From the NCBI GenBank assembly GCA_018398765.1, contig JAHBMJ010000209.1, positions 1 to 53,957 on the forward strand: DNA of 53,957 nt, given 5' to 3'. Below are positions 1-11,751 of the stretch, piece after piece. The first letter of the stretch is position 1. The number at the start of each line of letters is the position of its first letter. A model generated the notes under the pieces. That model was not told where the DNA came from. It made no database searches and saw only the letters and a program-made list of their open reading frames with translations. The stretch comes from Chromera velia (taxonomy: Eukaryota > Sar > Chromeraceae). The position numbers and the translations under genes were made by a program.

Positions 1-2
1 CC

Positions 3-311
3 GAGCGTGCCCTCCTCCCCATTATCCGGGAGATGCAGGACAAGGCTTGTGTCGTTCCCCTCCAGGCCGCCACTGACTTGGTCGAACAACATAGGATTGG
101 CATCTTCAAGATCCCCACCGATTCCAACCTCTCTGACCTCCTCACGAAGGCGCTCAACCTTGGCGCTCTGACTCGTCTCATGAGTCCCTCTCCCTCTCTT
201 TCTCCGGTGTTTGGGAGCGAAATTGTGTCTTCTCTTCCTCCTCTTGCTTTGCGTGACCGCCCGACGATGGAGAAGGAAAGAAGGGGGGATGGGGAGGAGC
301 TGACCACATGA
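3..311 (+). mobile_element. Ty1/copia retrotransposon polyprotein, C-terminal RNase H fragment
   Basis: The reading frame is open from the window edge to the TGA at 309-311. It contains the typical end of a copia RNase H domain: a basic/aliphatic stretch, then IGIFKIPTDSNLSDLLTKAL. The IPTxxNLxDLLTKAL block corresponds to the conserved 'VPTxxNxADxLTK' signature that closes copia RNase H. About 45 low-complexity Ser/Pro-rich and polar residues follow before the stop. Only the end of the element is inside the window; the rest lies upstream. No long terminal repeat could be delimited in the downstream 1 kb. The fragment may be a live element's tail or a relic. Confidence 0.8.
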
Positions 312-1353
312 GAGCGTTTTGTTTGTTTCCCGGTTTTGTCAGCTACTGCTGTAGAAAGAAGAAGCCACATAATGTTCCAGAAGCATGCTGCTCCTGTTTT
401 TTTGCTTGTCGATGCGCACTTCTTTTCTCTCTTTCCATTTGGTAAGGGGCGCATGCCGAGCGAATTGATTTTTAAGTGCGTAAGTCCCCATCCGGATCCT
501 TAAATACTGCGCGCGCCATCATTGTTTCGGCTCGCTTCACGCATGATATTCATCTTTCCATGCGCTTCTCTCTCTTTGACTAATCCCGGCTCGCCTCTCC
601 TGTCAGTGATTGCACATTGAGTGATGCACGCTGAGTCCCGATTGTTTATGCAAATGATTGCCATCCCTGGAACTCTTTCACTTCTCGTTTGGGGCTTTCC
701 GGGGTTCTCGCACGCAGGGACTCCGTCAGGCGTCTCCTCTCGCATGCATTTTTGACTCACAAAATTTCTCATTGTTTCGTCTTGATCGATTGCTAGAATT
801 GAACGTTTTTTCCTCTGGGAGTGGCTCTCTGCTGGCCACTCAGTTACGACTTTCTCTGGAATAAGGACCTACGGATCGATTTCATCGTGAGTCTTTATTT
901 CTGTCTTCGTGTGTAGCTAGATATTCGTTCTTATAGTCTAGCAAACATCTCGAAAGTCTTGAAGTTACTTCTAGTACAGTAGTAAGTACAGTAACTTGAC
1001 CTGTCTTAGGCTGTCTGGAAAAATCTAGTTACTTTTTTAAAAAAGTGACTCTTAAATGTACTATATATGTAATTAGTAAGGGCGAGGGATCACTAGCTCT
1101 AGGGATCACTATAGCACAAAGTTAGGCCCCGGCCAAAAACCTAGCGAAACATTCTTATGATCTAATGTCTTAAAATGAGTTATAGCTAATGTGTTAGGAT
1201 AAGATAGGATAGGATAGGATAGGATTTATGTTTCGGGTGCCTCCCGCGGTCCACTGCCTAGAAAAGGCTTATATCGTAATACACGCAGCAATTTAAATTC
1301 TGTCTAATTTCAAGTTAAAGCATTTAACAGCAGTGTTACAGCACAATCAAAAT
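312..1353. other. Intergenic stretch, becoming AT-rich, with GGATA repeat
   Basis: No supportable gene. From about 900 the DNA becomes AT-rich. A short GGATA/AGGAT pentanucleotide array lies at 1197-1225, followed at 1226-1258 by a block ending CGGTCCACTGCC that recurs elsewhere in the window. The first part may be 3' untranslated region or LTR of the copia fragment; no matching second LTR is visible. Confidence 0.5.
1197..1258. repeat. Dispersed repeat: AGGAT array plus CGGTCCACTGCC block
   Basis: The AGGAT pentamers run directly into TTTATGTT and then CGGTCCACTGCC (1247-1258). The same order (AGGAT repeats, TTTATGTT, CGGTCCAC) is seen at 13929-13979. CGGTCCACTGCC alone recurs at 14432-14443. 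This indicates copies of one interspersed repeat family; its ends are not defined. Confidence 0.6.
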
Positions 1354-4300
1354 TCAATCTTTTTTTTTTCGGCTTCTAGGCTTTGCTAGAGACTTTGCTA
1401 TACCTCTAGTTACTGAAACAGCAGCAGCCGCAGAAGCAGAAGAAGACGAAGACGAAGAAGGACCGGAAAGGTCTGACGTCGAATTCGAACGCATTTGAGG
1501 CCCCGGTCCCGCCTGTCCGTTTCGGCCCCCCTTTTTTGCGCCGGTTTTTGACTTCAGCCGTTCCTTTGCCACGTCCTTCTGCTTTGACTCCCTCTCGCGT
1601 TGTCTTGCTGCAAGCCGAGCTTCTGCATAAACCAGAAAGACGGTCACCAACTTACTACCTTGAGTTCGAATGTCAACGGAAGGACGTTGTTCAATAAACC
1701 AACGTTTATCCCCAAGCAGGTAGAAAACCTTTCACCTTCCTCCCTTCGCTTTCTGTGATACTAAATCCAATCAAATAAACAGGCAGACAGACACGGCCTG
1801 AGCACTCTCCCCCGCATCGCATGACCCTCTTCGATCTGTACCGTCAGTCGGTTGAGTGACTTGCATTGAACACGCTAGCTTCACACAACGAGAAATCAAC
1901 CGAGCTGAGTGACTTCCTGTAACAGCTCTGGTTGTACAAAAGCAGCTTCACGCCCTCACTTGGACCCAGTCCTTTCTCATCTCCTCTTATCTCCCTCCCT
2001 CTTTCTCTTTCCTTCATCCCTCCCTCCCTTCCCCCCTACATTCTGTCTGACCTTTCTCCAAACGAAAATGAAGAACCCTGACGTCCTCCCTGAAGAACAG
2101 GCGCATGGCCGCAAACTGCGCGCTGAACGGGTTCTCCGCAAACCCCCACGGCAACGACGCTGTACATCCATGCAACACGCACGCACCCACGCACAGACAT
2201 GTACCGTGAATTGCTTCAAATCATCCATGTGTGCGTATGCGTGTTGCACGAAGGCTTGGTTCGGAACTTGATTGTGCAAAGCCGGAGAAAGAAAGGCGTC
2301 AATGAAAGGACGGGGACAGAATAAAAGGATCAATCAAACTTTCAGGCGAACTCACACAAACGCCATCATCGGTCAGACAGTTCACATACCAGCCAAGAGA
2401 GATGCACAAGAAAACTTCACTGAACAGAGCCATGGCTGCCCAATCACCAACTGACTGGCTGACTGACTGACAATCAAGTAGGCTCTGCCTTCGCAGACCC
2501 CATTCCTCTTCTGCGTGTGCCGGGCAAATGAATATCCGTCTCTCTGCACGTGCTGCAGCTGCACTCCCGTCTGAGTATCTGGTGCTGCAGTCTGAACAGA
2601 TGGGGACCTGCAGGGAGACTCGCAGGCAGACAGACAGACAGATAGAAAGAAAGATGGATGACAGTCAGAGAGAAACAGGTGGTGTAACACAGATGCAGAG
2701 ATACAATTTGAGAGAGGCAAGCGCGGCTACACACTTCCTTGCCTCAGATCTCTGAGTGTGAAGGACATGTATATCCGTAGGAGGCACCGGTGTCTGCTCC
2801 CATATGAACATGAGCACTGAAGAAGAAAAAAGCGTCTCCAGTCGATCGAACATATTCCTTCAGTATTTTTATGCAGCAAGAAGAAGAAAGTTTTCCACAA
2901 TCTTTCTTTGTAGAGCCGCTGTGCGATGCCTCTTTGAAGAGAAGCTTCCTCGATGGATGAAACCGACAGAAAGGAGAAAGCCTTACGTACACGACACTCA
3001 CACAAGCAAGCTCCTCCTCTTTCCATTCTCTTTCAAAATGCCCCCACATTCCCACCGTCTACTGTGCAGAATGACCTTCAGCTTGTGTCCTCTCAACCGA
3101 ACAGGGTCCCCCCTCCCACACTGGTAGCAACACGATGAGACCAGAGAACGCAAGAAGGGACGAAACGGGGCACACAAACTAGTAGGCGAATCGCTGGAAT
3201 TCCGACACCGACTTCTGTCATGATCTAGTTCGCCTGCATGTCCTTCCCCTTCAGTTGTCTCTCTACCCGATGCCTTCTGTTTGCCCTCCTCTACCTCCTT
3301 CTTCTTCTGCCTCTTCCCCCTGAAACGAGAAAATCCAAAACCCGACCCCACACCCCGGCGAGTCTGTCTCATCTGTTGCGCACCGCCAGCGCCGCCTGCT
3401 GCAGCGGCACCGTGACTAAATGAACGAGCATGGGAAGGCCCGAGAGCCTCCCTACTCCCCGACGCCGCCGTCTCTTCCCCCTCTCCCTCCCCTTCTCCCT
3501 CAAATTGCCTCCTAACCCCGGGATCGTCTCCTTCCTCCACAAAGAAAATCCCCGCGCCAACCTCAATCAACTCCCTTGCCGCACCTGGGGCGGCGCTCGA
3601 CGAGGAAGACGAGGACGAGGAAGAGCTTACAGCGGGTTGGAGAGCCTGTACACCGGACGAAGATGGATCAGTGGCCAGACAGAGAGCCAGAGGTAGGGGA
3701 GGGGGGGAGAGGGGAGGAGAGAACGAACGCTGAAGATGACACACAGACTCCAACATTGGCATCTCAAATTTTCGCTTCTGTCACAAATGGGTGGGAACGG
3801 GAGCGGACTCCAATTCTAAAAAGCCAATAACCATAAATCGTGCTCACCTTTTTCGAAACACAATTCCCAATCAGGCAGCACCCTACCTACCTGAAGAAAA
3901 ATTCAAAGAAAAGGCCATGCAAGCTCAAAGAGAATATTCATATTTCTCGTTGATCGACGGACAGACTGACTGACTGACGTCCGGAAGCACCCTTCTTCTT
4001 CTCTCATGACGTTCTTCCTCCTCCTCAATCTCTTCGTTCGTCTGTCCCTCGTGTCTCTCATGTTCTTCTCCTTCTTCTCCTCCCCCTCCTCCATCCTCTG
4101 AGTCGACAGACGAGACAGTCTCCCCCTCAAAGGCTGAACGGAGGGACATCCGCTCGGGCTCCGAGAAGGTTTGACTGAGACGTTCAAAGTTGAGGCGAGG
4201 AAAACGGGTTCGGCAGAGGCTCAAAAGGAGACGCCACAGAGCTGAGCGAGCTGCGAGGAGAAAGTCGTGCAGACACACGGACAGGAGGGAGAAGTTTGGA

Positions 4301-5121
4301 CAGACGGACAGACAGGCAACCGAAAGAAGGGAGTCACCTTGCAGACTCATAGTGGAAGGCGGAGACACTCGGGGCAGACTGCTTCAGGAAGGCGCCGAGG
4401 AAGAGCAGGGGAGACACGCGGCAAGGGGCCTCTCTCCTTCCCCCCCCCCTCCTTCTCTCTGTCTTCCCTTTTCCATACTCCACATTGATGTGCTCTCTCC
4501 TCTTCTCTCAATGTAGCCTCTTCCCCTTCCCGCGGTTCGCTTCTTTCCTTTCTTTTTCCCCTTTTTTCCTTCCTTCCTCCATCTCTTCTTTCCTTCCTTC
4601 TGTGTGTCTTCACGATTGCCCGCCCACACTACGAATAAGACAAAGTCAGATGTAGTCACGAGGAACAACCTGTCGGAAGAGCCGGACGGACCTGCGTAGG
4701 CACCCAGTGCCTTGCACACCTGCATGGATGGGTGCAACACATCAATCAGTCTGGACTTCATTCAGCAGTCCCATTGATCGGAGACGGAGCAAGCGGACGG
4801 GGCTCCATCTGACTGCGGAAAGGAAAGAAAAAGAAGGGAAGGGAGACGAGAGGAGACGAAGGGAGAGAGAAGAGAGTGCATGTGCACCGGGCCCGAAAAA
4901 GTAGAATCAATCCCATCAGCTGGAGAGAGACCCCACACTTCGCTTCCCCCCCCCTCCTTACTCATCGAGAAGAAAGCCGACAGACCTGAAAGCACCGGAG
5001 GATCTCGTGAAGTTCCAGCAACGGCAGCAGGACCATGTAGGTCTGTTCGGGGGAGGAGATGGAGAAGGACACGCACACACACACACACACACACGCACAC
5101 ACACACACGCACGCACACACA

Positions 5122-5179
<58 letters not shown>

Positions 5180-6321
5180 TCATGGAAAAATCCACACACA
5201 CGTACAGGCACAGACACCGGGTGAGGCGAGGAAGGACACACAGACAAGGCAACATTAATCCAACGAGATGTACACGGACCTGAGTAAAGGGAACGAGCAG
5301 ACAACCTAGACAGGGCAACTGAAGGTCGAGAATTTCCCTCTATGAGCCACGTGCCTGTATGCCTTTCTTTTTTTACTCGAAGCCCCCCCTCCCCTCTTGT
5401 TCTCGTTTCCTCATGCACCCACCTCTTCGGGGAGGTCTGCAAACCTCAGCGGTAGCTCCCAGTCCTCGTCATCGCTTTCCACGACGACCACAGGCACACA
5501 CGCCGCAGCCCCTGTCAGTGCCGGTGCGTGGGACGAGGAGGATGAGGAGGAGGATGGGGGATTGACAGCACTACTTGACCAGACCCCCGTCACCTGCACA
5601 ATTTCGCATTCCGATCCCTCACCTTCACTTCCGTCTCCTTGCGTTGTCCCACCTTTCTCTTCCTTCTCTCCTCGCCTCTGTTTCCTCTTTGATGCCGATG
5701 ACGAGGACGAAGAGGAAAGTTTAGAGAGGAGAGCGACCCTCTCGAAGAAAAGGTGGGCGAAGTCCGTTTTCACCTTGTCCAGAGAAAGGGGGGAGAGACG
5801 GAGCCTCTTCTCGACTTCCCTCCTTGCGTCAATGATACCCACATCTCTGCATGTCAGAGGGACGATTGCAAAGAGTAGACGGCTTAAGAAACGCAGAAAA
5901 CAGTCAGAGTGTAACGTGGCGCAAGTTGAGCACGTGGGGACGCGGAACAGGCAGGCACATGGGTAACGAGCTGAGCAAGTCAGAGGAGACGGCTAAACAG
6001 GCATACAAGAACTAGGGAATTAAGATACGCAAAAAACGTGTTCGCGAACCAGACAGGAAGAGGCCAAGGTTGAAGCGGACTTACGCGAAAGTCTTTGGAG
6101 TCAAAATTTTCTCCAAGGCCTTCTGAACCTGTGAAAGGAGGACGGGGTCTTGCAGGGCCATTCTGGAAGAGCTGGTCGAGACGCCAACTTGGAATGCCAC
6201 GTGCAACCATACCACTACAACGTCGCCGTCTGTAAACTGGCAAGGAATCCAGCCGTGCGTCTCTTGCAGGATTCAGCGAAAGCCAAACAGCCCTCTGAAG
6301 TTTCGCAGATACGCGAGGCAT
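1354..6321 (-). CDS. Gene A: unrecognised multi-exon intracellular protein
   Basis: A chain of phase-compatible exons on the minus strand. A first exon at 6321-6085 ends in a perfect GTAAGT donor. Others lie at about 5875-5423 (Ser-rich and acidic tail), 5042-4986, about 4760-4613, 4250-3979 (acidic, Glu-rich end), 3645 to about 3410 (poly-Ser, then acidic), 2822-2760, 2159-2052, 1927-1901, 1735-1659 and 1622 onward. Phases agree for 5423/5042, 4613/4250 and 2052/1927/1735. Recognisable conserved-looking blocks include LLPLLELHEILRCFQ and NPFSAQFAAMRLFFRED. There is no signal peptide or clear membrane span. I do not recognise the family. The C-terminus is uncertain because the last two exons are open in two frames, stopping at about 1554 or 1354. 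The junction between the first and second exons is also unresolved. It shares its upstream region with gene B. Confidence 0.6.
5069..5177. repeat. (CA)n-(GA)n compound microsatellite
   Basis: A CA/CG-interrupted dinucleotide tract runs directly into a GA tract inside an intron of gene A. The long dinucleotide reading frames here are artefacts. Confidence 0.9.
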
Positions 6322-6720
6322 CGACAGCCATTGCACTGCCACAGTGCCACACCATGTAAACTCCTCATAACTCCTCGGAAGTCTTATGAACCAGCTCTGG
6401 AGACTGGAGCTCTGCATGCGACATATGTATGCGACCCCTGCCGAGCTAACGACGCACGCATGCATGCAGGTATGCAATGGTATGCATGGTGCATCCATCT
6501 TTCCGACATTTTCCGAGATTTTCCGACTGAGGGCCGGCTTCTTAATTCGCGATCTCTTACGACAAGCAAACTCACCTTCAGCTAGGCTACTGCCATAGAA
6601 AGTGTGTGCATCATCGCCACTCTGTGTCTTCACGTTCTCTTGTCTGATAGACGTACGGTTGTTTGACATTTGGAGCTCGCTGCCTTGTTCTCGCGAATCG
6701 AACAGCGGAACGACGTTGCG
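6322..6720. promoter_or_regulatory. Head-to-head upstream region of genes A and B
   Basis: About 400 bp separate the two divergent start codons. The region holds TGCATGCG (6413-6420), a CGCATGCATGCAG run (6457-6469) and ATGCATGG at about 6482. No clear TATA box is visible. It is the likely shared promoter; the role of the TGCATGC motifs is an inference. Confidence 0.5.
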
Positions 6721-8154
6721 ATGGTTCACGGTCAGATTCAAGACCTCAAGGGGGACACTTCCTTCGCGTCCCCCATCATCGTGCGCAGCCCAGTCAGTAC
6801 CTACATTCTCCCACAGGAGATCTTGACTTACACCCCTCCTTCCCAATGGGTCCGCAGAAAGTTCAACAACGGAGAGGTTCTCAGGCAGATTTTCATGAAC
6901 CAGCCTCTGGAAGACTTCGAGCTTGAACTGATTGAAGAGATGAAGAGAGAGTGTGAGAAGGAGGGCGTCCAGATACCAGAAGGCCTCTCTCACACTCTTC
7001 TGCGTGTCATCTCTTACAACTTCCGCAAATACAAACAGAAATTTGCGCACAAGTCCTTAGAGATGCTAGCGAATCAGATAGAATGGCGAAAGAGCTACTT
7101 CCCGATTGACGAGAATGAGGTCCTCGACCAGCTGAAGAAGGGCGTGATCTACTGCACAGGGAGGGACAACTGCCTAAGACCCACTCTGATCATTCGTCTG
7201 TCCAGAATGCCAAAAGAGTGGACGCCTCAGGTCTTCACGAGGCTCGTCATCTACTGCTTTGAGTATCTTCTCAGATACGCACGTCAGTCAATATCGCTGT
7301 AAACCTCTTTATGAGTGCCTGTGAGTTGGGAATGCAGACTGATGCCAGTCCACATACTGATGGGGAGCCAATCAACCTGTTTGTCAATAGTCAGGCAGTC
7401 ATCCAGCTAGGCAAGTAGGCTGTTTGCTTCCTTCCAGTGAATCCAGACTGTGTAGAGTGAAGTCATAAGTGACAAAAGCAAAATAGCGGATCAGTGTGCA
7501 GACTCAGTCAACGCACACGACCGGTCAATTCATCAACTGCTCGACTCTTCATCACAAGGCGGACGCATTGTCCGTGCAGCCGTCGTTCTGGTTGGAGTTT
7601 CGTGACCGTGAAGAAAGAGAGGATCCGTCCCCTCCCTCTTTGACCGTGAAGCTTCCCTCAGCAAGTTGCTTTCCTCTGCGGGATCTGTGACTCACCCCTC
7701 CTCTCTTTGTGTCATTTGACCCTGTCTTCTCTTTCGATGAGTGCAGTATTTCCCGGGAAGGTGGAGACCCTTGTGGTGCTGATAGACCTGAAGGGTGTGT
7801 CGTTGATGAAGGTGCCGGTCAACGCACTCACAGAGATGACCTCGATGCTGACGAAACAGTACCCCTTCAGACTCCACAACATGTACATCCTCAACGCACC
7901 CTCACTCATTCAGGTCTGTCTGTCGGTCGGTCGGTCGGTCGGCTGTTGACTGAAAAGTGAGTGAGCACTCTTTCGTCGTCCTCTATCCTTCAATGTGTGT
8001 GCGTGTGTGTATTTGTGTATGCGTATGTGTGTGCCCCTGTGTGTGTGTGTGTGTGTGTGTGTCTGTGTGCCCCTGTGTGTGTGTGTGTGTGTGTGTGTGC
8101 CCCTGTGTGTGCCCCTGTGTGTGTGTGTGTGTGTGTGTATGCGTATGTGTGTGC

Positions 8155-8192
<38 letters not shown>

Positions 8193-11100
8193 AGTGGATC
8201 TGGAATGCCGTCAAGGGGGCACTCTCGGAGGTCCAACAATCAAAAGTGAACTTTGTCAAGTCAGTCATTCATGACGTTGGAAGAAGAGGAAGAAAGTGCG
8301 GGCGGGTGTGCTGGCCTCCTCCTGGCGGCTTCTCCCTTCCGTCTGTCAGTGTGTCGACATCTCACTCTCTTTTTTCGTATCCGCACTGACCGTTTCGCGC
8401 ATTTGCATGCCCGTATCCACTTTCAGGAGTGCTTTCTCTATTTTTTTTCGTCCATTTTCCGATCACTGTTCTCCAATGCCCATGATTTCTTTCCCTCTTC
8501 CTTTCCCCTCCTTTCTGTTCTTTTGTCAGACCTGACTTGAAGGAGATGAAGGGCCTCTGGGCCTCTCACCAGTTAGAGGAGCAATATGGGGGGGGGCTGC
8601 CTGAGGTGGGTCTGCCTGCGAGGCCTGCAGGGTGCGTGTATGTTTTCTTGAGTGACTGCATCTCGGGGCGGTATACACACACGCTCACTCCCGCATGTGT
8701 GCGTGTTTCCTTCTTGGGCCGGGGATGTTCTTGCTGACTTTTTCAATTCCTGAGTGGAATTTTTTTACATTTTCTCTTTCGCGTCCTCCCAAAACTTTAT
8801 GCCAAGACACAGCATTGAATTGCCCTCTCTCCTGGTCCTCTTCGGTTTCTTCTCCTTTTTCCGGGTTTCCCCGTCCCAAAACAGTGTATGGTCATACTAC
8901 AGTACACTGAAAACAGAAAAGACTTGCCTCCTTCCCCTTGTTCATTTCTGCAGGTCTCAACCTTCTACCCTTTCCCCTTCCAGAAGGGTCCCTTTGAGGC
9001 AGACCATGTGGTCAGCTTGGGTTGCTGGGTGCGACACGATTAATTGAATTGCATCAGGAAAGGATCTGTCTGTCTGTCTGTCTGGTCTCCCAGAGTTCCT
9101 GAGGGCAGTCAGGCAGACGGATCGTCAGGAATTGCTTCTGTGTGTGGAAGGGCCTTGCATCCGATCTGCCTCGCTTTACTTTCCGCTTCCTCGGCTTGCC
9201 CCCCCGCCCTTCATGCGGACAGTTTAAGTCCCCTCTGATCCTGCGTTCGTTTTCTGTCCCTCTCTCTCTCTCTCTTTCCAGACGGGGCCTCGAAGAGATG
9301 CCGTCGCCGATGTGTGGAAGATCTTCGACGACGATTCCTACAAAGGGGAACTCTGGTTGACCCCCAAAGAGAGCACCCACCCTCCTCAGAAATTCTCCTC
9401 AGAGGCCCCTGGAGTCTTCAGACGTTGTGGGGTCCCTTTCACAGGCGTGGTCAGTCGGTCGGTCCCTCGGTCGGTTGGATTGGTCATCTTTTCTTCTTTC
9501 CGACTTTCTTCTTGTGGAATGCTTCTCCCTCTGTGTGTGCATGTGTGTGTGTCTGTGTGTCTGTGTGTGTATGTTTGTACTCAGCTCTCACGAGAGTTTC
9601 TGTAAGTACATCCCATTTTGTCCCTTTTCCACTCGCTCTACCCTCACGCTTCCGTGCACCCGGCCGTCATTGATTGATGTCTGCAGGCAGCAGGAGAACC
9701 GAGCGGGGAGGGGGCAGCAACGGCTGCAGCTGGGGTTGCAACGGGAGCCGGTGAGGCGGCGCCCCTCGACTTGACTGTCCCCGTGGCGGCGCTGCCAGCG
9801 GTGGCCTCTGCTTCCACTGCAGCTGCTGGAGAGGGCGTAGCGGCTGCAGGGGCTGCTGCAGCGGTAGCAGAAGGGGGAGGTGGAAGGTTGGTCTCTTTTT
9901 TTCCCCTGCTGTGTGTGCCTTGCAGCGTAGGCTGCTTCTATTTACACCTTTGCCCGCATCAGTGTGCGTTGATGCTTTCCTTCCTCTCCCAGTTAGGGGG
10001 CGGGTGAACGATTTTCCCTCTTTGCCCTTCATCATCTCTTTTCTTCTTCTTCTTTGAACAACCTCTGTCTGCAGCGTTTCCAAAAGAAGCCTGAACCTGA
10101 GCGACAGCAGAACGCCGATTCCCAAGGGGGACGTGGGAGACCCTCCTCCGTCTCCCATCGATGAGGCGGTCCGTCCTTCCGTGTGTCCGTCATTCTTTTT
10201 CTCTTTTTCTGTCCACTGTTGCCCCATCGTCTTCTTTCTTTTTCTGTTGCGTTTCTTCTTTGTGGCAAGTTCTCTTGAGTGCATTGAAATGTGCTCTGTC
10301 CCCTTCATGTTCTGTGTCTTTTCTTTCAACCTTGTGTTTTTGTCCCCTTGTACGTGCAGGCAGAGGACCTTCTTCGAGAAGTCGCAGTGTCAGCTTTTTT
10401 TTCTCTCTTGTGCTCTCTGGCGTGTTTCGAGAGGCTCTGAATGCGCGCCGAAACATACATGAACTATCCGATCCCGACGTCGCCACTTCCACCTGGGGTA
10501 GTCTTCTGTCCCTTTTCTCTCTCTCTTTCGTCTTCCCTTTGTTTGTTCGATTTCTACAAAGAGAGCCGCACTCATCCCTCCATGCACGAGGCGGCCCTTC
10601 TCACTTTTCTGATTGTGATATTTTTCGCTTCCGTCCCTGCAGGGAGGCAGGGGAAGTGCCTGCTGCCGCCGCCGCCGCCGCGGATGCCGCTGCAGCAACT
10701 GCATTGCCAGGTCTGTCTGTAGATCATCACACTTTTTTTTTGTTCCACCTTGTTCTCTCCGTGCAAGCGTGTGTCTATGTCAACAAGATCAATAAGAAAG
10801 ACTTTCAAAAGAAGAAACAAGATTTTTTCTCTGCTTGGAAGATGCGCGTTTTCCTTCGTTTCCCTCACTTGCTCACCCACTCACTCATCTTTGTTCCCCC
10901 TGTCTGGCCATATACACACCTATGCGTACCCCTTCTGGTCTTTCTGTCTTGTCTGTTTCTGTTTTTGCAGAAGTTCCGGAAGCCGGAGAAGCTCTGGAGC
11001 AGTCGGAGGCCGTCGCAGCTGCGGTTGGTTTTTTCTTTCTCTTTTTCTCTTCTTCTTCCTTTGCATGTTCTTTTCTCGTGCCTGCTGATCTCCCCCCCCC

Positions 11101-11751
11101 CCCCCCCCCNNNNNNNNNNNNNNNNNNNNNNNNNNNNNNNNNNNNNNNNNNNNNNNNNNNNNNNNNNNNNNNNNNNNNNNNNNNNCTTTTTTTTTGTTTC
11201 GTATGGGTACATGTTGGCGCGGCTGTCACTCTTTGTCCGCTTTTTGTTGTACTTCGATGAGTCCCCCTCATGTCGGCCGGGCGTAATGATCCGCTTCTTC
11301 CTTCCAGGATCGAGTCTTTTCTGCTCAACCTGCCTGCCTGCCTGTGCATCGGGGTGGTTTGGACTTTCTCTTGTTGATTCGTGCACAATCCGTGTGTGTG
11401 TGTGTGTGTGTGTTGCAGGTCCAACCCGCAGTGGCAAGGGAGGAGGCGGCGGCACAGGCAGGGGGTATGGGTGTGGGCGTGAGTGTGCCGGCAGGGAAAG
11501 AGCCGTTTGGGGAGGGGAAGGGAGAAGCGGAAGCGGGCAAGTGTGCGTGTGGGTGTGTGGTGATGTGATTGCATGCGGGCGGGCAGGCAGCGGGTGGGTG
11601 TGGCAGTGTGCACGCGTGCGTCAGCAGTCCAACGGCAGTATCCATCGAGAGAGGCCGTTTGTATGTGCCTGCAGCCTGGCTGCCCTTCCAGCAGAAGGGC
11701 ACGCCTGCAGAACCCAATTTTCTTCATGGCGGTCTTGTTGAGGAGACGTGA
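6721..11751 (+). CDS. Gene B: CRAL-TRIO (SEC14-like) lipid-binding protein with Ala-rich tail
   Basis: Exons with matching phases: 6721-7282, 7747-7913, 8195-8259, 8530-8605, 8954-9007, 9282-9446, 9687-9886, 10075-10168, then small exons near 10360-10690, about 10972-11022 and 11419-11460, and a last exon ending at TGA 11749-11751. Residues about 95-290 form a CRAL-TRIO domain: a helical N-lobe, the core strand [14 protein letters not shown], then [19 protein letters not shown], and the LEEQYGG lipid-pocket motif before [11 protein letters not shown]. This family binds phosphoinositides or other small lipids and moves them between membranes. The C-terminal third is Ala/Glu-rich low complexity. 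Start at 6721 is preferred over an upstream in-frame CTG/ATG-like position because it begins a conserved-looking segment. The three small exons around 10360-10690 are not settled, and an assembly gap lies in the intron at 11110-11185. Confidence 0.85.
7993..8190. repeat. (TG)n minisatellite with CCCCTG interruptions
   Basis: TG tracts are punctuated by GCCCCTG and ATGCGTATG units. The array fills the intron between the second and third exons of gene B and ends directly at the GCAG acceptor before 8195. Confidence 0.9.
11110..11185. other. Assembly gap (76 N) in an intron of gene B
   Basis: The run of N is bordered by poly-C on the left and CTTTTTTTTT on the right, so the gap sits in homopolymer sequence. 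Exon phases on both sides agree, so no exon need be missing. Confidence 0.95.

Noticed and set aside
4880-5318. Long frames on both strands of Thr-His, Val-Cys or Arg-Glu
   Set aside because: Translations of the CA/GA microsatellite in an intron. The same applies near 8000-8270 and 43175-43400.
5980-7050. 356-codon minus-strand frame
   Set aside because: Its first half is the reverse strand of the first exon of gene B, whose CRAL-TRIO sequence is convincing. Only the 6321-6085 part is kept, as the first exon of gene A.
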